Shown: piece by piece, positions 34,901 through 47,574 of the stretch
Position numbering within the stretch: the stretch's first letter is position 1
Layout: each line of letters starts with the position of its first letter
DNA from: Dichotomocladium elegans
Lineage: Eukaryota; Mucoromycota; Mucoromycetes; Mucorales; Lichtheimiaceae
Length of the DNA: 64,000 nt
Reading direction: 5' to 3'
NCBI GenBank assembly: GCA_025716815.1
Contig: JAIXMN010000008.1
Coordinates: 1,240,001 to 1,304,000, forward strand
Notes under the pieces: model-generated
Told to the model about the DNA's origin: nothing
The model's input: only the letters and a program-made list of their open reading frames with translations
Database searches by the model: none
Made by a program: the position numbers and the translations under genes

Positions 34901-37900
34901 TGTATGGGTCCGAAACGGTTACAATATCCGGAATCAGGTAAACAAAGAGCCAAGGAATCCGAAAAGCTGACTGACATTGCACAGGTGCATCATTATCGTG
35001 ACATTTCTCTGCGTGAGACTACTTACGACAGCGATATATTCCTCTTGCAATTTGCTTTCGTTTCCATTGATCCGAACCTCGTTTTGGTAACGTTGATGGA
35101 CCGGTTCGATCTGATTGATTGGTTCAAGGGTGAGACTCAGCACAAGCAGTACGACAGCACTCAAGCTACTTTCATGGTTGAGGAGATGCTTTACCTCTTG
35201 ATCGTCTGTGCTTCCGAACGCAGCAATGCTACCCATGCATCAATTACTGAAAAGATCCGGCGCGAGATCATCCATCATTTATGTCTTGGCCCTTCTGTGT
35301 ACTCTGAGCTTACTAAACGCATACCAGAACGATTCGCTGAGAAACTTGAATTTGACCAAATCCTTAACGAAGTGGCATTGTACCGCCCGCCTACGAGCCT
35401 TATGGATTCGGGACGATACGAACTACGCGATGAGTATTATGATTGTATCGATCCCTACTTTTGGCACTACAGCCGGAATAATCGTGGTGAAGCCGAGACG
35501 GCTCTTCGAGAGCGATGGAAGAAGGCGAATCCTGGCAAAGATGAGAGTACATTCTTTGTTCAACCCAAACCGCTGCTAGCAATCGACGGCATATTTAGCA
35601 ACCTATATCGTTTCCTCCAGTCTCCGGTCCTTTTGCAAATGCTTGTCTACACGTTTATGAACGTCATGGAGATGGGAGAGGCACACAAGAGCGATACGAT
35701 CGTGGACCAGGCACTTTATCTGACACTCCTTGCCGTCTCCAGTCAGGATGCTAATGAGTGTTGCGAATATTACATTGAACGTACTTACACAAAGAATGAG
35801 AGAACCGCAACATTATTTGAAATCATGATACAGTATCGCCGTGATGACAAATTCAAGGAGACCCATGCACGAATCGATCGGATATTTGAACAGATGATGC
35901 TTCATGGATCTGAGAATGTAAAGCACAAACTCCAGGCGACCTTGCGCGAAACTCTGCAGCAACAGCAGCAACAGGATCTGCAAACGCTGTCAATTGAGGA
36001 GCAAAAACAGCTCTCGGAGCAGGAACTGAAGAAGAAAGCTGCGCAAGAACGGCAAAAGCGGATCATGGAAATGTTTGCCCAAGCACAAAATGCATTTATG
36101 GAACAAAATGAGGATTTACTTGAGGATGATGACGAAGGTGACTTACGAGAAGATGGTACCGAGGCGACCGCACAGACCGCCGCGAATCCATCAGCATTGA
36201 GGCAACAGATGTATGATTACCCCACAGGCACCTGTATTGTTTGTCAGGAGGATGTGAACGAGCGTTCACTGCCGTACGGCATGCTGGGCCTCGTACAGAT
36301 ATCCAATATACTGCGGGAAACAGACATGGAAAACAAGGATATGCTTGAGCAGATGCTCATGATGGGACCCAACCTCAACAAGGAATGGCCAAATCGCGAA
36401 ATTTCTGATCGATCCATCTGCGGTAGTTTCCCTGCCGACCACCAGAAATCGGGTCTTTGCGCAACAACGTGCAGTCATCTGATGCACATCCAATGCTTTG
36501 ACACTTACTATGCATCTATTGATGCGCGACATGCTGCACAATTAACGCGTAACCATCCGGAAAATAGGCAACGAAAGGAATTCACATGTCCACTGTGCAA
36601 ATCCTTAGGCAATATTCTATTGCCTGTGATATGGCGCGGCAAGATGGAAACCTATCCATCGGTGCTTGTGAATGCTGACGAAGAATCTTACAATCGATTT
36701 CTGCAGAACGGGATACACATGACCGCCGAGAAACTCCAGACAGCCGTTGATCCGTACCGACCTATGGGATTTGGGCTGTGGAGTGCCGGTGGTGATTCAC
36801 TCTTTGCACCGCGACTCCCCTCTCTCAAAGGTGTACAAGGCGAGGATACACGGGACAAAATTCCGGGCCTGTCAACTTTACTAGGTGTGGAACATCGAGG
36901 GGGTAGCAATCAACTCGGGCCGCCAGATATGTTGTTTAGGGGAGCGATTGGCGTAGCCCAGGCGATCGAGGCAGCGTATATAAGACTACAAGAAGTTTTT
37001 GCAGTCATCCTTGATATATGTGGCGCAGACGCTTCACGAAGTTTATCTTCCAGTGTCAAGAATGTGGACACATTATGGGGAATGCTGGGGTTCACGATTT
37101 CTGCCCTAGAAATTGCATCGCGAGGCACTTCACCGACTTATAGTGGAGCAAATGTTTTCTCACAGCTACCGGCCCAGTCGCAAACCTTGTTACGCATCTT
37201 ATGTGACACTATCCTATCGTACACGAACCTAATGTGCCAGACAGATATGCTGAGCAGCTCGCGACTTTTCAATAACCCAGCCCGAGAGAGTCGCGCCATG
37301 GTCCAGGTACATATGCTTGCAATGCAACGAATGCTGCAGATCTTTGCCACAGACACTGTAACCACAAGTCGCCAAGCGGCAGAAGTGCCGCCGGACACAC
37401 GACTGTTTGACAATCCTCCACTTCTATCGGACGATCCATTCATGATCCTCTCCGAATTGTCAGCCCACCTCGTACAGGTCACCAAAGCCGACATCTATCC
37501 ATTCATCCGGATACTGCTTCTGGCCGAGATCACCAAGGCAACCGTTGGTTTTCTGCAGAACCCACCACCCACGGCTACTGCTGGAGAGGCTGAGGCGATG
37601 AACATCGATCGAGACACAAAGGCCGCGCATGACTTTGCGTTGTTTGTTGCGGACACACTGAACATGACGGTGGATGTCGACGACGAGCGTTTTGGTGATG
37701 GCTTTTGCCGTCTACTGAAGTTATTTGCGCTCCCGTACCTTCGACGGACGGTGATTCTTCTGGTGGCACGTTTTGGTGTGTTATTTGACGAGAGGGCTGT
37801 GTGCGATGACGTCGCGATGGGCGGTGATTCAGAAAAGGCGCACGTTGAGACCGAGTTTGATGAGCTCTTGGAAATGTTGCGGCTCCCAGGCCTATCAGTC

Positions 37901-38675
37901 TTGCTCGGCCATCCTGATACAGAGCAGATGGTCAAGGGCTGGTGCAGCCAGCTCCTCAAAGAATCTGAGCGTCGAGGGATAGAGCAGATGACTCTCGCTC
38001 TCGATCTGCCGTGTCCGTTCTTCTTGATCAAGCTCCCGTCTCGCCTGGATGCCTTAATGGATGAAAGCATGGCGCGGATCTGTCCCAGGTGCGAAACTGT
38101 CCCGACTGATCCTGCCGTCTGTCTCTTGTGTGGGACCTTTGTGTGCTCCCAAAGCTTTTGCTGTGCCGAAGGCGAAGAGGGCGAGTGCAACCTGCATATG
38201 CTAGAGTAAGTGATGGCTTATGTGTGTGTTATGGTCCCTAGCTATATCTCGCTTTCTTTCTTTCTCTCTTCGTGTATTATCTAGATGCGGTGGCGAGATT
38301 GGCATTTATCTGCTCATCAAAAAGTGTTCGTTGCTTGTCCTTCATGACGAAAATGGATGGTTTATGCAGGCGCCCTACCTTGACTCACATGGAGAAGCAG
38401 ACCACGGTCTTCGGTAAGTGACGATGCGGGTGTCTCTCTTTTGTTTTGTTATTTTTCCTATTACATGAATATTCATCCTTTTCTTTGGGCCATCACCGCC
38501 CTCTCCCCCTCCCTTTTTTTTTATTCGGTGGCATTTTAGACGAGGACGTCCTCTCTACCTGAATGCTCAACGGTATGCAGATATAAGAAGGATGTGGCTA
38601 CAACACGGCATTCCGGCCTATGTAGCTCGACAGATTGAGGCTACGTACGATGTGGGCGGATGGACCACATTGTAA
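31973..38675 (+). CDS. UBR1: Ubr1-type N-recognin E3 ubiquitin ligase
   Basis: Six exons: 31973-32460, 32518-33875, 33931-34937, 34985-38205, 38285-38413, 38540-38675; 2112 aa, the usual size for fungal Ubr1. Domains: UBR box at about 148-222 (CGRVFRKGEPIYRC|RDCGLDETCVLC...CCDCGDSEAW), which binds basic N-terminal residues; a ClpS-like domain at about 315-395 (YALIAWNDETHSFKDVCESI), which binds bulky hydrophobic N-termini; a RING-H2 with a long insert at about 1365-1490 (CIVCQED ... CSHLMHIQCFDTYY ... CPLCKSLG), which binds the E2; and a C-terminal Cys-rich autoinhibitory domain from about 1983 (CPRCETVPTDPAVCLLCG ... GWTTL). A Gln-rich coiled stretch precedes the RING. Role: N-degron recognition and polyubiquitination with a Rad6-type E2. 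Convergent with CHO2. Confidence 0.96.
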
Positions 38676-38875
38676 GAAAAAAAAAAAGAACTATACCCCA
38701 GTGTCAATCTTTTTTCTTCTATAAGTTTATTGTGCGAAATGTATATAAAAAACGCCACGTAAGGCGTTAAGGATACATGGTGTGTATAAAGGCGTGCGTG
38801 TGTGTGAGGAATTACGTTTTTGAAAACGGGTGAGGGGAAGATTGGAGGTTTTTTTTTTTTTGCAGGAAGCGGCGT

Positions 38876-41800
38876 TTAGAGAGCTTCGGAGGCAACCTTG
38901 GTCATCATTGGCGGCGAACACGTCGGCGACATGGATGGCGGCGGTGCGGAGGACGCCTTTGGTGTTGTTGATGAGGGTTTTTCTGTGCTGCCGGATGAAA
39001 ACGGAGCGAGGGCATCCAGGGCATGGTACAGGCGCTTTGTAAGGCGAGCAACAGTCTTATCGGCAAGAATGATCTCCCACGCAAACTCGATGCCAAACAT
39101 GATCTTGATGGTGTAGGCAACCCGCTTAGCCTCTATCTCGCCCATACCAATATATTCGTCCACGGGCGTCACCGGAATACGTTCAGAATCGTTGCCGAGG
39201 ACGTTCTGGATCAAGCGCAGAAGCGCGCGCTGGACGGCATCTTTGTCATGGAGGGCCGGAGCTGGCGGCGCAACAATCTCAAAGGGAGCGGAACGTGCCA
39301 TAACATTGTGCTTGCCGTCGTGATGGAGACGGAACTCGTACGTACCGGTTTGCCAGGGAAGCTGAGTACCCTTGAACACCAGCACGCCCTCTGTGGTCCC
39401 CACGTCATCCTCACCCGACACCCACTGCCACAGACCGCGGGAGCTGACGTCGGTGATATGGCGATGCTTATTGGCCGTTATCTTGTAGATACCAATCCAG
39501 TCACGGGTGGAATGGTTCTCAGGAGCGGTCCAGGCAATCTGGATAGGCTGGCCAAGCTTCAAACTGCCGTTGGCTAGCTGAGGGACGGTGATGGAATATC
39601 GGCTCAGGTCATACGTGTCAATGTTATTCGCAACGAGGGGATGGATCAGGCGCGAACGCGAGGCCTTGAGCATTGTCTTGGTCTCATCAAGGACTTCCTG
39701 AAGGCGAGGACGGGCAGCATCCATCATTTCGCCGACCGCACCTGCAGTCTCTTCCGCCGTCTTCTCGACCTTTTCAATCAGCTCCTTGATTATGCGCTCA
39801 ACATTCTTCGTCGTGTTGACCGCCGCCTGGAGCTCTGAAGTTTCGCGGATCAGCTTGGTGACTTCCTGTTGGACTTTTTCGGGAATCGCCTGGGGAAGCG
39901 CAATGGCCGCAGACTTGAGGGTCTTTGTCAGGCCAGCCTCCTTGCGGATCTGATTGCCGTACAGCTTTCGCATGTGGGGAGCCTCGACATGCTGAAGGAA
40001 CAAGAAGTTGGAGATTTGCGAAAACAGGGCTAGGCCATAGATCGTCCAGCTGCTGGCAATAATGGTCATGCCCCAGAAGGCCGCGTGTCCGACGATCTTT
40101 TCGGGGTTGTTGAGGTACCGATAGATGCCGGTATACAACAGTCTGCCTGGCTGGTCATCGAGGAAGAAATCACCATAGAACCTAAACGAGAGTACAAGTT
40201 AGTACCGTTTGTCGGCCATACCCAGCATGTCATCGCAGTATACCATCCATAGTCTCCAAGCACCTCGTAAATCGAGACTGACGTCCAGATGTGCAAAAAG
40301 ATAAAGCCGAGGCCAAGGGTGTGGCGGAGCAGGGTCGTGCCATAAGTCCAGTTAGTCGGCAGCGAGTACATTTCCCAGCAAGCGACAAAGAAGGTAATGT
40401 ATGTCATCGAAAGCGACAGGTTATAAATACTTTTCCAATTCTGGAAGGCTTGATCAGCGCCACCACCCCACTTGACAAAGTGGCGGGTGAACCATTTGCG
40501 CTCGGATTGGGCGCGTAACAGGGCACCAAGGCCATAAGAATGAAAGAGACGCCAAAAGACTGCCTGGACGACCGAGAACACAACGCCGGTTTTGCCGCCG
40601 ATGATCAAGGGTGTAATGAATGAGTATATCATGAGAGCAGCAGAGGCAAGATCGGTTGAACGGCAAAGGTCAAAATTCTTGAACACAATAAGATCTCGAC
40701 GAAAATAGGACGTGTAAAAATCCTTTGTCGCATTTTGATCAAGTGCAGAGTTTATTGAGCTTGCGTCCATATCCGATTTTGCCGGAGTAGCCAGAATGGA
40801 ATTGCGCTTCGGGGGAGTGGGTGGGTTATAGGTCTTGTCAATGTCTAGGATTGATGATCTTGTTAGTTTTTGTCCCTCACCCCCTTTTCTTCACTCCCCT
40901 TCCCTTCACTTACGAGGGGTCTCGACGTAGACTAAGAAGACGAACTGCAGCGCATGTGCGGCGATACTGCAAAAGAGAACCACATAGGATGCACTCATCA
41001 AGGAGAGACCATAGTAACCGATATAACCGACAGAATACATGGGATGAGGGGCCATCTCAAAGACGCCGTCAAATGTAAGCGACTGCTCGATGAGGAAGAA
41101 GAAATCGCCCCAATCTAGATTATTACATTCTCAGTATGTACCCTTTCTCCACCTGAACCTCTGATGCTTACACCAAGCAAAATCCTTGACAACGCGTTGA
41201 GCATCTAGCTTGACCCAGATGTTGAACAGGATCAAGAAGAGACCGCCGCACCAACGGAGCACATCAGCCATAAAGAAGCTCGATTGGGGCGAGAGCGTGA
41301 ACCATGCAAGAACAAGGCATATATAGGACGTAAAATCGTTCATGAGGATAAGATCGACCAGCTGGCGGTAGAGGAGCCACGTGTTGTATTCCACTGGGGC
41401 GCTCTGCAAATCAAGGTACATATCTCAGCATTGGGGGAAGCGGTGGCATTGGATGCGGATACTCAAACATACCGCGAAGTCGTAATCATCACCCATCTTC
41501 ATGCTTAGTTGGGTATTAAGCCAACGATACAGCTCGGGTCTTGCCTCCTTGTCAAAGATTTCGTGCTTCTTTGCGAGTTTAACAAGACCGCGTTTGTCAC
41601 TCTGAAACTTGAGCAGATAGCCAAGACCAGCATTATAGGCCAAACGCCAGAAGAAGAAGATGAAGATGAACAATATCTGGCTCACAGAACGCGGGAGTAA
41701 AAATAGAAGAGAGATTTCAACAGCCATCGTTCCGAGCGTGAGCAGATCAAAGAAGCTCTTCTTCTCCTTTGGGTTAATAAGGCCAGTAAGCATGTCGCGC

Positions 41801-42037
41801 GTCACAGGGACTCGGAAGACTATGAGGGGAGCAGTGAGGATGTGGAGAGCAAGAGCCTTTTGAAAACTCGATATTACCTTTCCCGTCAGGCGTCTTGCCA
41901 TAGGAGAAGTGAGCAGTCTTGTTCATATCGAGATCAGCAGAATCGATGGTGGAGGTAGACGATGAAGAGGACATGTCGGACATTCGTCGTGTCTCGGTGC
42001 TTGCATGACGCTGTCTCAGTTCTGTGTCGGCACTCAT
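38876..42037 (-). CDS. CHO2: Phosphatidylethanolamine N-methyltransferase (Cho2-like)
   Basis: Six exons on the minus strand: 42037-41878, 41819-41473, 41403-41172, 41114-40914, 40844-40244, 40181-38876; 948 aa, near the usual fungal Cho2 length. Many membrane segments. Two PEMT-like repeats are seen: [20 protein letters not shown]...[17 protein letters not shown] and, further on, [36 protein letters not shown]. These are the repeats that bind AdoMet and the phospholipid. The C-terminal third is a long soluble region (helical, then a beta-rich part with [19 protein letters not shown]). Role: first methylation step from PE to PC in the ER membrane. Stops of CHO2 and UBR1 are 200 bp apart, tail to tail. 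Confidence 0.93.
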
Positions 42038-43288
42038 CAATTCCTTGCGATAAGTGAACTAAGTTCTGGTTGAACAGAAAGTGTGGGTGATGTGCGGGAC
42101 AGAAGAGCGGGTGGAAGGAAGAAGAGAGGGAGCGAAAAAAAATTAGAAAGCAGGACCCGGTGGGGGAAGGGGAGGCTGTCCTATAGCCCAATAGAATTCA
42201 CGTGAATAATTCCTCAGCGGAATGAATTTGGATGATGGGGTGCCACACCGCCAAGGTCCGATCAAAGGAATACTATCCGTCCCCTGACCTGACGGACAGC
42301 AAGAAGCGTCTGCAAAAAGTATACCCAAGAAGTAGATCATCAGCGATGGCATAGGATGGTTATTGAAAAATATATACACACTCACTTTGGCTAACACTGC
42401 AGGTCCTGAACAAAATCATGTCACACGATGTCATAGACGGTTCCACATACAGTTTGCCGGAAGTTGCTGACTTGCCTGGGGTTGGACTTGCCCAGCCAAA
42501 ATATGCATGTCCTGCTTTGTTTTCCCCCAAAAAAAAAGTATATCCCGATCCATACCCATTGCCTCAATAGACAATGGGATATCCTACGTAGGCTTGGCCC
42601 GTGCCAAAAGCAAAATAAAAATAGCAGTAACGCTCTTCATAGCTGGGATGAAGCGGCTATCTATCAGGAAGTCAGGCGGCAAGTCACGTGGAGGGGTACT
42701 ATCTGTTCTCAAGGGGTTATTTTCGTTCATTCATTTGTAGGGGTTATATTATTCAGGAATTTTGTATTGGCTCTGCAGACCATTTAATGCTAACTCTATG
42801 CATAATAGCTTGGCACATAGAAGTTTCACAAATACATGCTATCACGTCATCATAGAACAGTGTTTTGCAAATCATATATTTTACCTAGGTCCTAATACAA
42901 ATAAAATACCCGTGGGTGAGCCCCAAAGGGTTTAAGCAAGCATAGTTAGTAAGAGAGATGTACTAAAGAGATTTCAGGAAACAACCAAAATAAACTTCAC
43001 CAAATATATGCAGTATTTGAAACGCATGGTAAACTCTTATGAAAAAAAGAGAGGTCTCGATTTGATGCTCATTTGCTATCATTTACCTTGACGGTTTTCT
43101 CTGATCTTTTCGGGGGAATAAGAACGATGCGTCCTTCAGAGATCCGGTAAATGCCATCGACTTTATATATATATATATATATATATATTCTCGCCTCTTT
43201 TCCTTATAAAGATGGAGATGAGTGGTGTTTAATGTCAGCAGAAGGGCTTTCTTTATCTCTCTTTCGCTTTTCAGTCCTTGGTATAGAT
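42038..43288. other. Intergenic between divergent CHO2 and a membrane-protein gene
   Basis: Promoter side of CHO2 (A/G-rich leader at 42080-42170) and of the gene at 43289. A (TA)n run occupies 43164-43188, about 100 bp before the downstream start. No gene seen; short frames have no motif. Confidence 0.5.
43164..43188. repeat. (TA)n microsatellite
   Basis: Perfect TA run 100 bp upstream of the start at 43289; it falls in the presumed promoter or leader. Confidence 0.95.
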
Positions 43289-43924
43289 ATGCCGCGAACC
43301 TTAGAATACCTGAACGGCTCGCCGCAGGGGATGCTGCGGCAGATCATTCTTGTTCAGATATCAATTGCCTTCTTCGCCGTCTTCTTGATCATCGCCACCG
43401 CGAAGCCCAACCAGTATCGCAGTAAAACCCGCGCATCTGCGCCATTTTCTTCGCCTGACACAAACCCATACACGATCTTTACAGCGAGTGACCACGCGCC
43501 CTCGTTATTAGCATTTGTATACTCCATATGGTGCGGGAGCACCCGTCCTAGCATCATTCTGTTCACCTCGAGCGAGCAAACTGTAATGGACGTCAGGGAG
43601 GGCTTGCGGGAGCTGTCGGAAATTGCCATCGACGGCCAGCACCACTACCACCACCACCACCACGCCATTACCATAATACCCACCGGCGTGCATAAGGATA
43701 ATAGCCAAAGTTTGTGGAAGGCAGCTCTTGCGGAGAGTATAGACGAAGTGGTGGTCTGGATAGACCCCCAAGTTAGGATTGCTAATGCTCATCTGCTGGC
43801 TCAACTGCCACGCCTCGTCCACCAAGAAGGAGGCCGATGGGGAATTTGCACATCTGAAACTATTTGTACCATCCTTGGCCTCAACACGACCGCCGCGCTT
43901 TCTTTTTATAGAAACTTTAGCTAA
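43289..43924 (+). CDS. Predicted type II membrane protein, function unknown
   Basis: Open frame of 211 codons from the ATG at 43289; the same frame stays open upstream to 43151, but that part runs through the (TA)n repeat and is unlikely to be coding. A single hydrophobic segment near residues 21-41 (IILVQISIAFFAVFLIIATA) looks like a signal anchor. The remainder has an alternating strand/helix look (RPSIILFTSSEQTVMDVREG, DEVVVWIDPQVRIANAHLL), faintly like a nucleotide-sugar-dependent fold, but no catalytic motif was identified. It contains the His-rich run HHYHHHHH (about 118-125). Single exon, unlike most genes here. It is not a recognised family. Confidence 0.6.
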   Translation: MPRTLEYLNGSPQGMLRQIILVQISIAFFAVFLIIATAKPNQYRSKTRASAPFSSPDTNPYTIFTASDHAPSLLAFVYSIWCGSTRPSIILFTSSEQTVMDVREGLRELSEIAIDGQHHYHHHHHAITIIPTGVHKDNSQSLWKAALAESIDEVVVWIDPQVRIANAHLLAQLPRLVHQEGGRWGICTSETICTILGLNTTAALSFYRNFS

Positions 43925-44093
43925 AGACCACCTTTTCTCTCCCATTCGTCCCAATCCTAGAGAGACGAAGCGAGATTTTTATCGTGTAATAAAAGATAAA
44001 TCTGTCTACACATCGTATATACGCTATGTTATGAGTATCCTGGTAGTGTAGTCCAAGACGCTTTGGACAGGAGATAAAAAAAAAATCACGGAT

Positions 44094-44124
<31 letters not shown>

Positions 44125-44402
44125 GTTTAGTAGATACAGCAGCGGGAAGATCCTGTGCGTGTATGTATGCGCAAGTGTAGGGGTAAGGTGCGTAAGGCTG
44201 TTTAATTACGTGCATTGGCGATTTTCACAAAAAGTGAAGCGAGGACAAGCCTTTCTTGTCGGAATATGGAATGACGAAAGGGGACTGGCAGAAATGTTCA
44301 AGCAGCTGTGCAACACTAAAAAAAAAATAACCAAAGCTCTATTTTTGTTCCGCACCCACCGCCCAAAATCCCCACTCCACGCGTATCCACTGTTCATTCA
44401 TC
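43925..44402. other. Intergenic with an AGC microsatellite
   Basis: 3' flank of the membrane-protein gene, then (CAG)n at 44097-44124, then the upstream region of cytochrome b5. No gene seen. Confidence 0.5.
44097..44124. repeat. (CAG)n microsatellite
   Basis: Nine CAG units in the intergenic region before cytochrome b5. Confidence 0.95.
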
Positions 44403-44981
44403 ATGTCCGAAGTGAAGCTGTTTTCATACGAAGAAATCGCAAAGCACAACAAAGTCGAGGACCTCTGGATGGTCATTCACAATAAGGTCTACGACATCAC
44501 TCGCTTTGTCGATGAGGTGAGCAAATAGACCTTATGAGATGACGCGCAAAAAAAAGGCTTCCGTGTTCTGATCTTATCTACTGGTTTCTCCAACAGCATC
44601 CGGGTGGTGAGGAAGTGTTGGTCGATGAGGGTGCAAAGGATGCCACGGGCCCTTTTGAAGACGTTGGTCACTCGTCGGACGCTCGCGAACTTCTCAAGGA
44701 GTACTATATCGGCGATGTGGATCCCAGTGTGAGTGACAGTGCTAGCTGCTCTATAACCCAGTTAATAACATCCTCCCTCTAGTCTATGCCTGTGAAGGTC
44801 CCTTCAAACACCACAACCACCTCTTCTACCGCCAACGAGCCTCAGGGAAAGTATGTAGTTCTGGCTATTATAATGCATGTCGGGATCGTTGACCTTTCTC
44901 TTTTGTAGTGCTCTCCGTATCCTGATTCCCTTGCTTTTGCTTATTGCATTCGCTTATTACCGATTTACTACTTCCGCTTAG
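44403..44981 (+). CDS. CYB5: Tail-anchored cytochrome b5
   Basis: Four exons: 44403-44516, 44597-44728, 44783-44850, 44909-44981; 128 aa. The cytochrome b5 fold (residues 1-80) has both haem-ligand histidines, His39 in HPGGEE and His63 in VGHSSDA. A Ser/Thr/Pro linker then leads to a C-terminal membrane anchor ([16 protein letters not shown]). It donates electrons to ER desaturases, hydroxylases and some P450s. Length and layout are typical of microsomal cytochrome b5. Confidence 0.96.
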
Positions 44982-45118
44982 AAATAGAAGGAAAACTCCC
45001 GGTCATACATAATAAAGAAACGAGAAAAAAACTATATAGAGCTTATTCATGAAGTACGAGGGTGGGATGAAAGGTAGTGGTATACATACGCTAGTTAGAG
45101 GAAGAGTGTTAGCATTCC

Positions 45119-47574
45119 TTACTCGTCTGCCGAGAGCTCACTTAATTCTGGACCATCATCAAAAATATCGAGATCCAGTGCAGCGTCGTCATCGCTCAGC
45201 AAAAGAGTGCGTGTCTTGCGCGTGTGCTTAATGTTATCGGCCTAAAAGAAATCAGTCGGGGGAAGTTTACCTTCAAAAGAAAGAAAGGAGATAACCCACC
45301 CTCGGTGTCTTTGCTGCGGGAGTCAGTTCGTCAGCATCGGAGGGAACTGTATTCTCGTCATTTTGGTCAGAGAACAGGCTATCAAATGTATAATCGCTGC
45401 TGCCCCCGCTGGTACGCAACTGAGGTTGCTGACCAAGCGGACGGCACCCCATCATTCCCGCCCTGCGCTTGCGGATGTTGCTCTCTCGTACGCGATGAAG
45501 GATTAACTCTTCCTCTATGGTGTGCTGTTGTTTTTGCTGTTGCTTGCCTTTTGCCATTTGCTCTGATTGCACCACCTGGGCGATCCGCGCACTGAAGTTA
45601 CGTACGCGCAACGATGGTGGTGCCCGGAATACTCGACTAGCGCTAGGTGACTTGAATCGAGGGCTGGTCATGGCCTTCCGATAGTAGATGTCATCATTGA
45701 TATCATTCTGAAGACGACGTCGAGGTGTTCGGTTATTATCCGTGTCGGACGGTCCAGCATCAACTGTCAGTTTTGCTTTAGCTTCAGCGGCCTTTATCTC
45801 TTCGAGGTACGGTTTGCCATAGATACAGAACTTCTTTCCTGTGGTGGTCTCGAACTCCATGAGAGCTTGTTCGAGGTCTTTTCGTACCTATAAATCACGT
45901 GTCAACAAAGAACAACAGCAACAGCGTTAAGATAGTTTCATTATGTGCCCCTTACCCTGGGGAATTCTTTCGCAATTCTCTTTCGGAATCGCTCTTCGCG
46001 GAGCAGTCGGCCAGGATCACGACGGCCTTTTCCAAACAGGCGCGCTGGATCATTGGTAGTTTCCTAAGTGGATTTCCAATGATTAGCAAAGATATCATCG
46101 AGATAGCCTATGGACGCAAACCATTACCTCGAACTCTTTAATTTCTTCCGTCAGCTTTTTATACTTCTCGACAAGTTCCAGAATGTACTTGCGGTCTTCC
46201 ACCAAAAACTGAAGCCTGCTTATTTCATTCTCGTGTAACTCGAGTGCAGCCTCGGTCATATCATCTGGAAATGAATAAGCTAATGCTCTCATCCTAGTGT
46301 ACATGCCGCATACCATTGAAAGCAGGTTTGAATTCTATGCGTTCTTCGCGTGAGAAGTAGAGTTGATCCCAGAGGCGAATCAAATCGTCCCGTGCGCTAT
46401 GGATGAATTCTTCAACACGTTCGCCTTTGAGCAAGTTCAGCTTCTCCACTTCTTTCTCGCACTGATATAGTCATAGCCATTGTCAAAAAAAAATTCGATG
46501 GTTCACCTGCTCAAACATACCTCTTTAATATCGTCATCCTTCAAAGTTTTATACCTCTGGCGGAAACTCTCGCGCTCATGCCGTGGTATTTTGAGTCTTT
46601 CCCATAAATGCGTAAGGCGTTGCATAACTTCCTCTTTACGAAATTCGCGTTCTTGGCGGACATCATTCAACTAGAAGGACTTAGCTCTAGCGATACAGAC
46701 AAATCACATCAATTGCAAATATGTACCTCCATCATCAGTTCATCCACATAGCTCATCCCGTCATCCCTGACAAGGGTAAAATAGAGGGTCTGTTTCTCGG
46801 ATGCGGTAGTATCGGGATCGTAGAGTTGATAAATATCGTTGTCTCGATCGTTTTGTGGCAAAAGCCCTAATAACATCCATGCATCCACAATTGTCTTTGC
46901 ACTTGTTTCGAGATATATCACTCGCTTATGCTATGTCATAGGAATCGTGTCAAAGGCGACAAAACGCAAGTCAATGAAGCAGTAGGCATATGCATGCGAC
47001 GTACATATTCCTCTCGGCACCGCTTAATTTCATCTTCCAATGCTGCCACTGCGAGCGGAGACACGTCTGGATCTTCTTGCACAATCAAATCGCTATCCAC
47101 AAAGCTCTGGAGGCACTCTCTGAAACGAATTAGCTCCCTTTGAAGTACAAGTACGCCCTCCAGCCGCCGGTCATATTTCTTAAATCCAAAACTGTTTGCT
47201 TAGAACAGGTGTCTGTCCTTCGAAAGCTTTGCACCTTTTGAACCAACCTTTTGTACTTTACAGAGCTTCATTTCTAGATCCCGTAACGTGTCATTCAGGG
47301 TGGGCTTGCGAACGAAACCATCGTCGACAGCGAATTCACCCATCAAGCGTTTTAATAAGAGAGTACGCTGATGTGTTGCTTGAATGCGTTCTTCCATCTT
47401 GTCGCGTTCGAACGTGATTCGATCCAGGTGCTCTTTGGCTGCCTGAATCATTGTTTCGTAGAGCATTTGTCGATCCTGATATTGCTTGTCTGGCTGGGTA
47501 CCCATCTCATTATGGAGAAGCTGAAGCTCAGCCAGCTTTTCAGTGACAGTTGAAATTAAGTGTTCATTGGACAT
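45119..47574 (-). CDS. ASE1: Ase1/PRC1/MAP65 antiparallel microtubule bundler
   Basis: Nine exons on the minus strand: 47574-47262, 47198-47005, 46924-46727, 46670-46521, 46461-46314, 46264-46128, 46063-45956, 45887-45300, 45241-45119; 652 aa. It is almost wholly helical or coiled-coil. The spectrin-like, microtubule-binding part shows the family landmarks REEYRVIYLETSAKTIVDAW..., RLWDQLYFSREERIEF and ETTNDPARLFGKGRRDPGRLL. A basic, Ser-rich tail follows (TPRRRLQ, PRFKSPSASRVFRAPP, AKTPR), suited to Cdk and spindle regulation. Role: crosslinks antiparallel microtubules in the spindle midzone. The first intron (47261-47199) is my least certain junction; all others keep phase. Confidence 0.92.
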
